NCBI RefSeq assembly: GCF_000711695.1
Contig: NW_013547008.1
Location: forward strand, 1 to 64,000
DNA length: 64,000 nt
Direction: 5' to 3'
From: Tilletiaria anomala UBC 951
Lineage: Eukaryota > Basidiomycota > Exobasidiomycetes > Georgefischeriales > Tilletiariaceae
Shown here: piece after piece, positions 23,201 through 36,049 of the stretch
How the letters are laid out: each line of letters starts with the position of its first letter
Numbering within the stretch: the first letter of the stretch is position 1
Notes under the pieces: model-generated
What the model saw: only the letters and a program-made list of their open reading frames with translations
Told to the model about the DNA's origin: nothing
Database searches by the model: none
Program-made: the position numbers and the translations under genes

Positions 23201-26200
23201 CAACACTCCATGAGCAAAAGAGGTCCAAACACCGTCATGTACTCCTCTGCGGATGAGAATGTTGATGGGATGGCTCTCGGGCGTCCATTCCTCGGTGGTG
23301 CATCTGCCGTCTCATGAAAGTCCCATGATAGCAGCGACTGGTGCAGGGAAGAAAAGTCTGGAGGCGCACGAAGACGGCGCTTCCGTTCGAGCTCCTCCTG
23401 CTCCCTTATTGTCTGGCGGAGTCGGTCATCTTCTAGAAGCTTGACTTTGACTTCGGGGGCCTTTTTGGGAATGAATGTCTTCTTGATGATGCTAGCCCTG
23501 AGAGAAGCCAGACCTTTGACCTCCTCCCCATCGTCACCTTGACTTTCGTCCGATGAAGACTCTGAATCACCCTGCCCTTTGGCGCCAGATTTGCTACCAG
23601 AGGCCACTGTTGCGACAGAGGGGACCGCAGACGAGGCCTTAGGTCCTTTCGTTGGCACTTCCCAAGCCGGGCCAGTTGTTGGTGGTGCGATCGGTCGTTT
23701 GTTTCGTCCAAATGTGGCAGTGGTCGGGCGAGCTGCATTAGAAGATCGGAACTCTTGTCGCAACTGGGAAATCTTGCTACTGGGCGCTTCGTCTGCGTCG
23801 CGGAGGTTGGATGGGACGCGTAGAGCAGACACGGCTTTGAGCTTGTTAACATGCGCCTGAGACTGATGTGAAGACGTCGGCCGATGGTACACAGATGGAG
23901 TGTCTAGTCGCCCCTCGCGGGCTCTCAGAGCCAGTGTTTGCTTGAAGTCGAGTTTGGATTGCTGCTCTGAACACACCTTGGGTTTCGCAACGATTACGGC
24001 CTTGGAACGCGCACCAACAGCCGTAGCCGCTCCCCACCATGTGGAGTCCTTGAGCGAGCTCTGCTTGAGGCCCTTCTGCTTCTTCAATGCGGATGAAACG
24101 TCTTTGCTCTTCAAAAGGCGAGGCTGCGCGTCACCAGAATCCGAATCTGAATCCGATTCGATGGCTATTATTTCGACTGGCTTGCTTCTGGGGTCAATGT
24201 GGTGCTTGAGATTGGAAAGCTCGTTGATGGATAGTAGCGTCATTCTCTTGTTCGCATCCTCAATCTGCATCTGCGAATTGACAAATTCAAGCATCTTGCC
24301 CCTTGTGTCCGCTGGGAGCTCAACCGTCTTCCCGCTGAAGCAAGCAAGCGCTTTGATAACAAAATTGAGGGTCTCGTGCATGATCTCCTCATCATTTAGT
24401 CGAAGCCACGCCATGGCTTTCTCCAGAGGTAGGACGAGCTCAAGAGTCAATGCATCGACATTCTCGTTGGGCCCTTCCTCGCCCTGCCTCATCTCTGCCG
24501 AAGCCAACGCATCTTGCACTGTCTTGACCTGTTCCACCACCTCAGTCGCGAACAGAGTGACGTCTCTGAACCAAGCGACCATCTCCGATTTACTGATCGT
24601 GGCAGACCATTTTGGCGTCCTCTGAAAGATGACAGATACGCTCTTGCACATGAGACTCCAAAGTCTGGGCAGGTACGCGGCAACCGCCGCACGTGGAGAT
24701 ACGTCGCTGAGAAGCGACATGTCCGTATCGTCCCTAAGTAGACCATCGTTGGTCTCGCAGAGCACGTCGAGAACGTCGGCCAAGCTTCTGATGACCCACT
24801 TGGCAAGCGCATTCGCTTCGACAGACTCTTCTGCCGCCTGGATAAAGGCTTCAAGAAACTTGCAAATGCCCTTGAATGCCCCGTCGGGGTTGGAGTGCAA
24901 GAGAGAGCGAAAACAATCGACGCGCATCGTTGCGTTGGTGAAAGCGGCGCGAACAAGGTTCTGCGCACTCAGGTGCATACCATCATCGGGTGAGAGATTG
25001 AGCATGATAAGGCTCTCGGCCAGCGATGTGCAAAGAGCAGTGAGGTTATCCTCGCTCATCATCATCGAGAGCTCTTCGACAGCATTCGAAAAGCCTTGGC
25101 GGACGGCAAGTAATGCGGAGGATACGCGTTCGATGGCCGTTCGAATCGCCAACCTGTAGACCTTGTACTCGGGCAATGCCTGCCCTTCCTGCAGCGCGAC
25201 CAGCGTAGCCGGCGTCGGTTCAATGAAGGGCGCCAAGAGGGCTAGCGGTGGCAGCAAAGTCTCCAGCGCGAGCATCCCGACGCTGCCGTTGGCTACGGTA
25301 GCGTAGCACTCGTCCCAAAGACCCTTGCAAATACTCGCATGCGGATACTTGTACCGGCTGCTTCCCTCTGCTGCTTCGCTGAGCACATCTTTGGCGGAAG
25401 GTCCCTGGGCATTCATGATGCTGCCGTCTGCTCGCTCCTTATATCGCCCTTTCCATGCTTTGAGATGGTCCTGCGCAATCTGAGACAACACCCCGATATC
25501 TTTCTTGATCTTGCGCGCATCCATCTCAAGCAGCATCCGCAGCAGTTTGCGAGCGGATGAGCACAGGGAGGACTGGATTCCGAGTCGTTCTTGCGAATTC
25601 GGCATCCGACCGCGCAAGCCTATACCCACTAGCGTCGGTGCATACATGTTCGCAGCATCAAGGATGGCGAGAGTGTGTGCATTCCTAGTAAAGGAAGGCA
25701 CTCGAGCATTGCTGACGGACTCAGAGAGCAGCGTGCTGAGCACAGAGATGCCAGCAAACATTGCCTGCGTCCGGATCGACACGGCAAAGTGCGCCTGCTG
25801 AAGCTTCTCGAGCAAAAAGTTTGCCAAGATCTTAAGAGCATCCTTAAAGGCGTGTTCGCACCCTTCTTCTTGCAACGACCTTGCATGTACGAGCATCCAC
25901 ATCAGTGCTGGATTTTGCGCTCCTCCGCCCCCGTCCCTCGCCTTGCCCCCATTAGTCTGGCTAGAGTTTGCTCTGACAAAGACTTGTGAGGTAGCGCAAT
26001 GTTCAATGGCAGGGAGCAGCTGTGTGTTGTCTAGAATGATGGCGAGAAGAACATGCGGGTATTCGGCGTCCTTATTTGCTCCGGCCAGACGCCAAAAGCC
26101 TGGGCCAAGCGCATCTAGCACGAGTCGGTAGCACTTAAGGACGTCGGAGAAAAATGCACCAGTTGTGCTGAGGCTGCCAGCGACGTGCGAAGCAAATGAA

Positions 26201-27381
26201 GACGCAGCGTTTGGGATGAAGTGGAGAATGTGCGTGACTACCTGCCAAATTGCTTGTCTCTTTTCTCCAGTCACGTTGACTCCGTCTGTGCTGCCGACTC
26301 TTACGAGAAGAGACCGAATAAAAGCTTCAAACATCGGATTCCGGCGTATGAATTTTTCGGATCGCTCTGTCGAGATAGTCGTGGTTGACAGCCCGTGGAG
26401 CTGTGCCTGAGCCCAGCTCTGCAGTGTGTGTGTGTCGTCATCGACGAGTAACAAAGATAACAAGCCTGGTGTGAGCTCGTGCGCTATTTGCGGATACCGG
26501 TGCAAGCTTGCCGAGCTCTGCAAAGATGACGGGCCCGCCAGACCGAGTATCGCATTCTTGAGCTTCTGTAAGAGCGAAGAGGCTTTTGTTGAGGTGGTAG
26601 CGAGAATGTGGCCAAGAGCAAAAATCTGGTCTGCCGAGAAGCTCTCCAATGGATTCGACCCAGCGGCTTCGGCTTCGTCCATCTGATGCAACGCATAGTC
26701 AGCTTCAGATGATTCAATATGCTCCAACAGCTGCTCGACATTTGTGCGAGGATAAACCTTGGAAATGCTGCGCCCAAAATAAGAGTAGTTCAGCACATGT
26801 GCCTACTCGCTAGTTGTTTCGCAATCCGAGACTGACGTTTCGTTGAGCCGTTCTTTTGCTTCCAGGTATTCCATATAGCAGTCCTTGCAGCTAAAAATGC
26901 TCTTCCATAGTGTTTGAATCCATTGCTCCATTATTGATGCCAGCTTGAAGGAGAAAATGCGCATCATCGCAGCATGCAGCTTGCGATTGTGTAAGGCGCC
27001 AGCTTTTGCACAGAACATATGTGTGCCGGATGACGCCAAGGGAGATGTGGACGAGGATGTGCTGGCTTGAAAATTCGCGTTGAGTAATTTTGAGGCCTCG
27101 GGAATGAGCCTCGAATAAGGCTTAGTGTTGCGTGGGTTGGCGAGAGCATCGTCAACGAGCTGCTCGAGCGCATCTTCGAGGGTCACACCGTTGGCATCCT
27201 GATCTGTATCCGTCAAAATCGCAGCCGAACTTTCATAGTTACGCCGCCCGTTGCTAGTGAGCCCAGCGATGGGGCTTATGGGACGGCCGGTCTCTTCGTC
27301 TATCCGGTTCGTAGGCGTCGAAGGAGCAGCGCCGATCAGACCTGCTGACCGCGTCGACGAAGACGCCGACGCCGCCTCCAT
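20246..27381 (-). CDS. SEN1: Sen1-type superfamily 1 RNA/DNA helicase
   Basis: Three exons (27381-26837, 26767-21797, 21731-20246) give 2333 residues, in the range of yeast Sen1 (2231). The N-terminal Sen1_N region starts with HMFCAKAGAL and KSIFSCKDCY and runs as helical repeats for over 1000 residues. The helicase core has motif I GPPGTGKTKTICGLI, a long coiled coil in domain 1B (LQTQRQVKQAELEEAR), motif II VIDEAAQAVELSTL, motif III GDPNQLPPTV, IQYRMHPSIS, VDGFQGQEKDIIILS (motif V) and NVAITRARSSLFILGN (motif VI). The C-terminus is proline-rich with basic clusters (ARKRSPTKK). Sen1 unwinds RNA:DNA hybrids and ends transcription of noncoding RNAs with Nrd1-Nab3 in yeast. The start is set at the ATG of MEAASASSS; upstream in-frame codons are non-ATG. 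The first intron is 69 nt, the second 65 nt. Confidence 0.95.
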
Positions 27382-28086
27382 CGTGTCACATGCGCTTTCC
27401 AGTACCTCAAATCGTTTCAACCCTTCATGAGCGAGCAGAAAGGATCAGGATGGTGATCTCCATGAGGTTCACTGCAAGTCCGCGTAAAGCATTGGTGACA
27501 GCAGCCTTGTGAAATCGACCACCTTTTAGTCGTGCTGCATAAAAATCAGAACACGGGAGTGATCTTTTGCGTTGAAGCATTGATGTCACGTTTTTCTTTC
27601 TTTGTTTCGCTTTCTTTTTATTTCTTTTTCGCGAGATGTGTGCCTAGTTGTCTTACGCACACTCCCAATATCAGATCCAACATCCATCCTTCGCCGCCTT
27701 TAAAGACAAGACGACTTTGCCGCCCAGGTGTAGAATAATTGTTACACATTGCCAACCCCGCCAGGCCTCGAGAGCTGGTGCGCGCTGGCCGGCAATCCCG
27801 TGCGGAAAGATGGTGGACCAAGCAAGGGCTGGAGTCGTTCCTCCAGAATGCGCCCCTCTCATCAGCCGAAGATAACCCTAAGCACATTGCAGAGAGCTAA
27901 CCGGCAGAGCCAGTGTCATTGTTGACTCCAGAGGTGCAAATGGGGCAAAAAATATGGAGACAAGGGGGTCCACAGAAGACATGAAATACAATTCAAATGA
28001 TGTACAAAGAAACATGTGGTATGCATGACTGTTGCGTGTCGCGGCGTGATCACCGTCGCCATGAGCTCAACTCAGGGAATACACTT
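27382..28086. promoter_or_regulatory. SEN1 promoter region between SEN1 and RNR1
   Basis: Both flanking genes are on the minus strand, so this 705-bp gap holds the RNR1 3' flank and the SEN1 promoter. A T-rich stretch (TTTCTTTCTTTG, TTTCTTTTTA) lies at about 27590-27630 on the plus strand. No gene is supported. Confidence 0.4.
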
Positions 28087-31000
28087 TCAGCTCCCGCACA
28101 TAAGGCAGTTTTCCTTGTTCTCGAGTGAGCACATGAGCTTGTCATTCTCCAGCTGCCGTAAACGCGCGCGTTCCTTTGCTGCCTCGAATCCCTCGTCGGA
28201 GACGGGGGCAGCAGCAGCTGCGGCCGCCTTGTCCATGGACCCAGGTCCGTCTTCGGTGATGTTTCCATCAACATTGAGCCCGCCGACGCTGCGTGTGATG
28301 GCAGCGACGTCGTCCGTCGAGCCAGCCGCGGGCGTTGCGGATTTCTTTACAAGTGTCGCTGATGGCGCGGCCTCGCCCTTGTCGGGTGTAGTAGACCCCG
28401 AGGCCACAGCAGCAGACGCAGGCGAAGCAGCAGCAGAAGCAGCGGCAGCGCTGCTGACGGCGCTAGCAGAAGCGATAACCTTCTTGCTCGGCGCGGCGCC
28501 CTTGTTCGCGGCCTTGGCCGCTGCCTGCTCCTCGGCCGAAACGGTGAACTGGATGGCGTTGGCCGCGGGACGGGTGCGCAGGTAGTACGTGCCAGTCTTC
28601 AGACCCTTCTTCCACCCATAAAAGTGCATGCTGGTCAGCTGGCCAAACGTTGGCGCTGACAGGTGGATGTTCAGCGACTGGGACTGGCAGATGAATGCAC
28701 CACGGTCGGCAGCCATATCGATGATAACCTTCTGCGAAATCTCCCAGACGGTCTTATACAGCGCCTTGATACGGTCGGGAATACCGGGGACGTTCTGGAT
28801 CGAGCCGCCGTGCGCAATGATTCTGTTTTTCATTGTGTCGTTCCAAAGACCCTGCTCGACGAGCTCGCGCAGGAGCCACGGGTTGACAACCTGGAACTCG
28901 CCAGCGAGGACACGGCGCGTGTAGATGTTGCTCGTGTACGGCTCAAAGCACTCGTTAAAGCCGAGGATCTGGCTCGTCGACGCGGTCGGCATCGGAGCAA
29001 GGAGAAGCGAATTGCGAAGGCCATGTTTGGCAATCTTGGTCTTGAGGCTGGACCAATCCCAGAGCTCAGAGGGCGTCACGCCCCACATGTCATACTGTAG
29101 CTCACCCTTAGAGGCAGGGCTACCCTGGTACGTTTCATACTGGCCAACCTCAGCGGCAAGCTCACAGGAGCGCTCGAGTGCAGCGTGGTAGATGGTCTCG
29201 AAGATTTGAACGTTGAGCTTGCGCGCCTCCTGGCTGTCGAAGGGCATGCCCATGATCATGAATGTATCAGCGAGGCCCTGCACACCAATACCGATGGGCC
29301 GGTGACGGAAGTTCGATCTGCGAGCCTCCTCGACGGGGTAGTAATTGATGTCGATGATTTTGTTCAGGTTAGCGCAGATGACCTTAGCAACGTCGTGCAG
29401 TTTGGCGAAATCGTATTCCTTAGTATGCTGGTTGACAAAGGTGGGCAACGCAATCGATGCAAGGTTGCAGACGGCAACCTCGTCCGGCGCACTGTACTCA
29501 ATGATCTCGGTGCACAAGTTGGAGCACTTAATGGTGCCAAGGTTCTTCTGGTTGCTCTTGCGGTTGGCGGCATCTTTGTAGAGCATGAAAGGGTTACCGG
29601 TCTCCGTCTGAGCCTCAAGAATGGCGTACCACAGCTTCTGAGCCTTGACAGTCTTCTTGACGCGACCTTCCTGCTCGTACTTTTCGTAGAGCGTCTCAAA
29701 TTCGTCGCCGTAGACCTCGGCGAGACCTGGGCATTCATTTGGGCACATCAGACTCCAGTTGCCGCCTTGTTCAACGCGCTTCATGAACAAGTCGGGGATC
29801 CAGAGGGCGTAGAAGAGCTCGCGCGCGCGGACCTCCTCCTTGCCATGATTCTTGCGCAGATCGAGGAACTCGAATACGTCTGAATGCCATGGCTCAATGT
29901 AGATGGCGAACGCGCCGGGACGCTTGTTGCCACCCTGGTCAACGTAGCGAGCGGTGTTGTTGAAGACGCGAAGCATCGGGACGATACCGTTGCTGACGCC
30001 GTTTGTGCCGGCAATGTACGAGCCCGTGCCGCGGATGCAGTGCACGTTGAGGCCGATACCACCGGCCGTCTTGGAAATCATGGCGCAGGTCTTAAGCGTG
30101 TCGTAGATGCCCTCAATCGAGTCGTCCTTCATGGTGACGAGAAAGCAAGAGGACATTTGCGGATGAGGTGTTCCAGCATTGAAGAGCGTGGGCGAGGCGT
30201 GGGTAAAGAAGCGCTCCGACATGAGGTTGTACGTCTCGATGGCGGATTCGACGTCTCTGCCGTGGATGCCTACGGCGACACGCATGAGCATGTGCTGCGG
30301 CCTCTCGGCCACCTTGCCATTGATGCGCAGCAGATATGATCGCTCAAGGGTCTTGAAGCCAAAAAAATTCTGAGGTTATAAATGTGGCAATGATGCAGCG
30401 TCAACTTTCCGAATATGATGTGGCCACCGCTCGCAGCCCTGGTGCTCCCCGTTGTTACTCACGTAGTGGAAGTCACGCTCGTAAATGATGGCCGAGTCAA
30501 GCTGGTCCCTGTTGGCCATAATGTCATCGTACGTCTGTTTGGATATCATTGGGCTGTGTTTGTTGTTCTTTGGGTTGACATAGTCGTAGAGGTCTTGGAT
30601 GACGCTGCTGAATGTCTTTCGCGTCTCCTTGTGCAAGTTGCTGATGGCAATGCGCGCAGCAAGGACGGCGTAGTCAGGATGCGTGGTCGTCTTGTACGCT
30701 GCTGTCTCGGCGGCGAGGTTGTCAAGCTCAACGGTGGTCACGCCATCGTAGATGCCATCGATAACCTGTTTCAAAGAATATTTGAAGTGATGAGCAAGAA
30801 CATCTCGACAAATTTTTGCAGTCGGAAGGGAAGGACTGACCTTGCGGGTGATCTCAATCGGGTCGACATAGTTTGCGTCCAGACCATAGCACAGCTTGGA
30901 GATGCGAGCTGTGACCTTGTCGAACTTGACAGTCTCCTTGCGACCGTCTGCCAAGGGAAGAAGCACGACGCGAAAGTCAGCATAAATGTCGTTGGCAAAA

Positions 31001-31275
31001 TCAAGAGAGCTGAGGTTGCATGCGCCCATGCGCTTCTAACCAGGCCAGTCGCGCTTGTGGATGCAATACTCATCGACAGGACCGGACACGATTCACACAA
31101 CCGTTTTTATACGCCAAAACGCGTCACGTCAATCCATAGCCATTTGACTGATAAGACGCGTCGCACATCAAAGAGGAATCCTCAATTGCCACGCGTGAGT
31201 GCCGGCAGGCCAGCGCGTCATCTTCATCTGTCTGAGCCCACACGAACGCTCACCTCGTTTGTAGACGTAGATCAT
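28087..31275 (-). CDS. RNR1: Ribonucleoside-diphosphate reductase large subunit
   Basis: Exons 31275-31254, 30947-30841, 30765-30463 and 30369-28087 give 904 residues. It begins [20 protein letters not shown], the ATP-cone start of class Ia large subunits. Visible features include [18 protein letters not shown] (first redox cysteine region and specificity loop), [20 protein letters not shown] (active-site Asn, Cys and Glu), VCNLASIAL (second redox cysteine), [15 protein letters not shown] and a C-terminal CLMCGS carrying the swivelling cysteine pair. The enzyme reduces NDPs to dNDPs with the Rnr2/Rnr4-type small subunit and sets dNTP supply for replication. Between residue about 755 and the tail lies an Ala/Ser-rich linker longer than in yeast. 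The first exon is 22 nt and is followed by a 306-nt intron that carries three ACGCGT sites. Confidence 0.97.
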
Positions 31276-31709
31276 GATGGCCGACAGCTATTCTCAGTTG
31301 ATATGAACAAGTAACAAGCTGAGCGATGTTGAAAAAGCGCGCCGCGTCGGGTGAGACCGCTTTTGGCGGCGACGGGGTGGTGCGTGTAGGTGAAGTGGCG
31401 TTGCGTTGCGCGTATCGGCGGCCTTTCTGTTCCAGGACCAAGTCGTGATGAGTCGATCTTCCCTTCGCTTTGATGATGTACAGCTCCAATTCGCGATGAT
31501 GTGTGGTATTGTTGAGAAGGGTGAAAGGGGGTAAGGATGGATGGAGAGAAGGAGGAGGATGGAACGCGACGAGGAAAACGGAAAGGGTGTTGGCTACTTT
31601 ACGTTCCGCCGTAAGCGCGCCATCGGAGAACACTGCTGCCATGCCACGCAAAAACACCTTAGACGCGTAGTACAGTCAAGTGCGTGGTCGTATCACGCGT
31701 CGAACGCGT
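31119..31709. promoter_or_regulatory. Cluster of ACGCGT (MCB) elements in RNR1 promoter and first intron
   Basis: ACGCGT occurs at 31119-31124, 31156-31161 and 31191-31196 (all inside RNR1 intron 1) and at 31663-31668, 31695-31700 and 31704-31709 (388-434 bp upstream of the start codon); a further copy is at 32361-32366. ACGCGT is the MluI cell-cycle box bound by MBF (Mbp1-Swi6 in budding yeast, Cdc10 complexes in fission yeast), which drives G1/S expression of RNR genes. Binding here is inferred from motif density and gene identity. Confidence 0.65.
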
Positions 31710-34700
31710 CACGCACGCGACGACCAGGATGACCGAGGCAGAAGAAACAAACACTATCCCGCTCTGATGGACGCGAATGCGGCGTTAACAGCATAGCATC
31801 GCAGCATGCTTGTCCCCGATAATAACATGGGCCCCGCTGGGCCTCAGTCGACGATGATCCCTGCCGGGCACTTGGCTGTTGGCAGACGAAATGCAGGATT
31901 GTTTCTGCAGGACAATGACGTCGAGCGCTACGCTTATCTTTCCTTCCGGAAATAGGCACATCGCGAATATGGTCTTCAGAAAAGTATCAGCGCGTCAGCG
32001 CCTTTATTCAAAAGCAGGGTGATTCACTACATATATAAGCATGCGAAGCTACGCGGTCAAGGACAAGAGTTTAAAGTCACCACTTCCACTACCATGGTAC
32101 TTTCTCGCAGGCGAAAGCGTCGCTCGCGCCTGGCGAGCGTAAAGGTGACGAGGTTCCTCTTTTTGACAATCGTTGGATAGCCCTTTAGATTCTCGCGATT
32201 GCGGACCTGTAGCACAGAGTTTAAATTGACGGCGTTGCAAATTAATCCACTGGAAGGAATCGTGGGCGTCGTTGACAAGGATTTTACTTGGTAGGTGCGA
32301 GCCTGCGGCGGATTAAGACCTGCACACCATCTCAGGGCCCTGCTCCCAGTCTTTCACGCGACGCGTTTCGTCCTCACTACTTGATTCTCGCCTAAAAGAA
32401 TATCAAAGTTTCACTGTCATGCCTCTCATCAAGATCCATATCCAATTTTTGCTCGCCGGTCCGCAAGAGTAAAGGAAGTCAGATTCGTTTCCCACAAATG
32501 AGACTGCAATAAACGTGAGGAGAGTAAACCCTGCACGTCATTTACCCCTCGAATTGAACGGCGACGTGCACTCGCGTGTCATGTTCACTTAAAGGCAAAA
32601 AGTGCGCGCAGCCTCGTGCTTAAGGCGGCGCAGGCCATCCAAGCAGGGTGTCGGACCTGAGCTTGGACAGGATCACTACGTGGCCGGAGGGTAAGAGTCT
32701 AGGCATGTGGGGTATGTCTTCAGTATGGAAACTGGAGCGCTTTGGGGTCGCCCTGCCATGCTGCGAGTGGCAGGGTTAGGGCAGGAACGTAGACTTGCTG
32801 CGCTTCACGTTGATGTTTCGCTGACGGCGAGTGCCTCTTCTTCCCTCTTCATGCCAATTATGCGCAATGGCTTTGGCGGCATATCGGTTGCCTGGGTGCG
32901 CTATCGCGGCCGAATTGCCGCTCTCGCCCACCGGGGGCGACACGATCGCCTGCTGTTGGGCCGCGCGCCTTTTTTCCTGGTATCGCTTCCGAAAAGGGCG
33001 AGCTGAAGCCCGGCGACAACCACGACCACTGCAACGACGGCGAAAGCAATAATGCTCGCGGTAGCCCAGATGACATCCAGATAGATAAGGAGAGAGGCGC
33101 ATGGGTTGCTTGCTGACATAGTCTTGTTCCGCCGTGAAAGTCGCCGTGACGGCGTCGGGGGCGGGGGCGGCGGCTGAGCCCTCGCATAAAGCGCGTATTG
33201 CTAACATCATGACTTCGACACGTCGCGGAGCGAAGCAATGTGGCGGGCTTCCAATGGACATACCATAGCCCAAGAGCAGACACGCTTTGAGCGTAGAAAA
33301 ATAGAGATAAAAAGAGATTTTCATTCAAGGTCTGTACTGGCTATAAGACCAAGTGTGAAGGCTCGGTTGCGCGGATATTCTATGTCGTAGTGAACTGCAC
33401 ATCGCGTCAAACATGCTGAGGTAGTCCAACTATGGCAAAAGCAACAGACAACAAGATATCAATGGTTTCTTTGGTATCGACTGCTGATGCCCTGATCAGA
33501 TCTCTAGCACTCGGCACTCTATTGTCACATGGTCAATCTCTTGTGGACGTTGTGCTTGACACAGCCTTTCTTTTTCAACTTGACCGACAAGTTTCGCGCA
33601 TCTGTATAATTTATATCATTACCTGCTTACTATGTCTGGGCATTGCCCAGGCCTACCAATATTTTGCCCCCCTCCCTCCCCGGTAGTGCAGATTGCAGAT
33701 ACTCGCGGGAGCATGATGGGATCTTTCTCTGAGATGATGGAAATTATATAGATGGAAGCCTGAAAAGGGGAACGCGCTTGCAGAGATAGAGCAATTCGTT
33801 TCTCCCGAAGGTTCGCTGAGATCCGACTTCCAATGCTGCTTGCTGCTTGTGATGATCTCGAACGGCTGCAACAACCTGGACGCTATTAGTGTGACAGCGT
33901 GCGTTATTGAAACCGAGGCTTTAAGGTACAGACGCTTATGGCCGGGTGACATCATGGCATTTGGCTTAAAGACTTGGGGCTCCAGGCTTCAAGGACGAAG
34001 GACGACCGAATATCACAGCCTGCATTGTAGTGGGCTCAGTATGTGCCTGGAGTGCGGACGAGTACAGAGAACCTGGGTGCATGTTGTAAAAGGGAAAATT
34101 GCAGCACGATCAAAACCAAGGTGTGATCAATCCCTGTCGTCGCCATGATCATCAGCATACCCGAAGCGTAAAGCTGTGCCACACGGCGCAAAACGTTGTG
34201 TTGGTCCGTGATCAAGGCGGCCAAGCAGGGCCTACCTCGCCACCTTCTCTACATTCTTATTTGCTCGGCGCTGGCAGTATGTATATGCAATAGCTGTATG
34301 CGCCTATGCAGGCACCTGTGGGTAGCCGGGCGCCAGGCGCCACGATATTTTACTCCTGTCTAGGCGGAGACATTGTACATACCAGGATGTACATAAATTT
34401 TAGCGCGCCCTCGCAAAGTTGCACAGAGGAGTCAACTGCGAACGGCGTTCGGTGTTTGAAGACGGACCGCATTGCGCCACTCCATACAAGCGAGGATGGC
34501 GCAATAGGCGCAATCATCACCATGGGGCTTCCGACAGCTCTACTCAAGCCCATATCGTCCAACGTAATCTCGCAATTCCTTTCCTTTTTATCAAATCGGA
34601 AACAGCGGCGAGCAGTTTCATCACCTAGGTCTCCCATAAGTAACGTTCCAGTCATCAACCGAGATAGATTGCATGAATCACGATGAATACTCTCCCGCAT

Positions 34701-36049
34701 TAGTTAGAATCTTGTACTGACGCACTGTTGCCATTTTAGCGTCTACGTTGAATGGCGCCGCACCACAACTGCGAAACTTGTGCCTAGCGTTTGAGCGATC
34801 CTCAGCGCTGTAAATGCGCTCACAATAGGCTGGTTGGTGCCAGGATTCTTGTATATATTGTCAAATTCGTCACTCATGAACAAATTTGGACGACTGCGTG
34901 CCGCAAGCCAATCATCACCCCCTGCATCAAGTATTCTGAACAGCAATTGGGTGCCTATTCTCAACATGCTCGCGCAACTGCAGACTCATCGGATGCTGAT
35001 GACCTGTGAACCTCCGTAGAATTCATATGGTGGAATTGATGGAAATTAGGGAGCTAATGGGGTCAATCGAATGCACATTCATATTTATTATCGAGCTGAT
35101 TCACTGCGATGTGGATGCAGTCCTTGATCCCCAATATTGAGTGGCGAAGTATTTCTCAGACTTGACACATGACGATCTGTGATCCATCTATAACAAATAC
35201 GAGTGTGTGCTGACACTGATACGGACTGTCTTTGGGAGGCTAGCAAGATGTACAAGTGTATACAACCTCTAGTCCCCGGTTGTTACAAGATACACTTAAG
35301 AACTAATGAAACTCGAAGAAGGAATTGGCGCCTTACGTCTTTTGCCCACTATTCGTAGCAAGACAACATTGACAAGCTCATTTAGACAACATCCTTGCAT
35401 CGTGCAGTAAATGCCGGTGATACTGCACGGGGACGGATGTAAAAGTAAATGTGGAGCTGTATGAGCGGTGAGATCATGATGAATATCATGTTCCGTGCCT
35501 TTTAAGATAGCCGGAGGGGCTGCTTCGGCGAGCGGTGGGTGAGTTCTGGCGAGCTTTCCTTCTCCACAATCAAAGATATCTATTGTCGAAAATTTGCTAC
35601 ATGAATACTTCGCCAAGGGGAGTCATAAAGAAATTGTTGGCTTGTTGTCCTGCAATTCATTCCACGCTTGCGCTGCAGAGGCTGCAGCGAGTTCACATTT
35701 AAAAAACGATTGCTACTGCAACACCTCCAGTCTCCAGATACAAGTTACGACGCTGACAAATGGATTGTATTTCAGGAAACAGCGGTGGATTTCAGAACGT
35801 CTGAAGCAAGTTGACATCACCAGCCACGGCTGCAACGTGAAGCTATCCTTTGAACAGATTTGCGCCCATCTCCCCTTGGTGCGCAACGGTCTAAAGCGCA
35901 TGAAAGAAGTATTCAACCCCTTTCTTAACATGCATGCTGTCCCCAACACTGTCAACTTGGTCAAGAACCGCTTAGTCAAAAAGGATTCAAGTGGAGCTCA
36001 ATGAACGGAAAGGGATGACACTTAGCTGCACGTCCGAACACATAACGCG
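31710..36049. other. AT-richer, gene-poor block
   Basis: More than 4 kb without a gene I can identify. The part from about 33.3 kb to 36.0 kb is visibly richer in A and T than the coding sequence on either side (for instance 35041-35280). It holds only short or orphan open frames: a minus-strand frame 32901-33119 with one hydrophobic span, and a plus-strand 136-codon frame 35594-36004. No long direct or inverted repeats, terminal repeats, transposase or polymerase motifs were seen. Confidence 0.5.
32901..33119 (-). CDS. Candidate small single-span membrane protein
   Basis: A 72-codon frame begins MSASNPCASLLIYLDVIWATAS and contains one strong transmembrane segment (IIAFAVVAVVVVVAGLQLALF) followed by a basic tail (DTRKKGARPNSRR), the layout of a real membrane protein. 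Against it, an overlapping frame on the same strand also stays open (to 32776) and offers an equally good charged tail (RKRYQEKRRAAQQQ), so the true gene model, if any, may be spliced or shifted. No family was recognised. Confidence 0.25.
   Translation of the reverse strand: MSASNPCASLLIYLDVIWATASIIAFAVVAVVVVVAGLQLALFGSDTRKKGARPNSRRSCRPRWARAAIRPR

Noticed and set aside
35594-36004. 136-codon plus-strand frame ending MKEVFNPFLNMHAVPNTVNLVK
   Set aside because: It sits in AT-rich DNA, has no motif, no good start context and no in-phase link to the spliced gene at 36050; kept only as an orphan frame.
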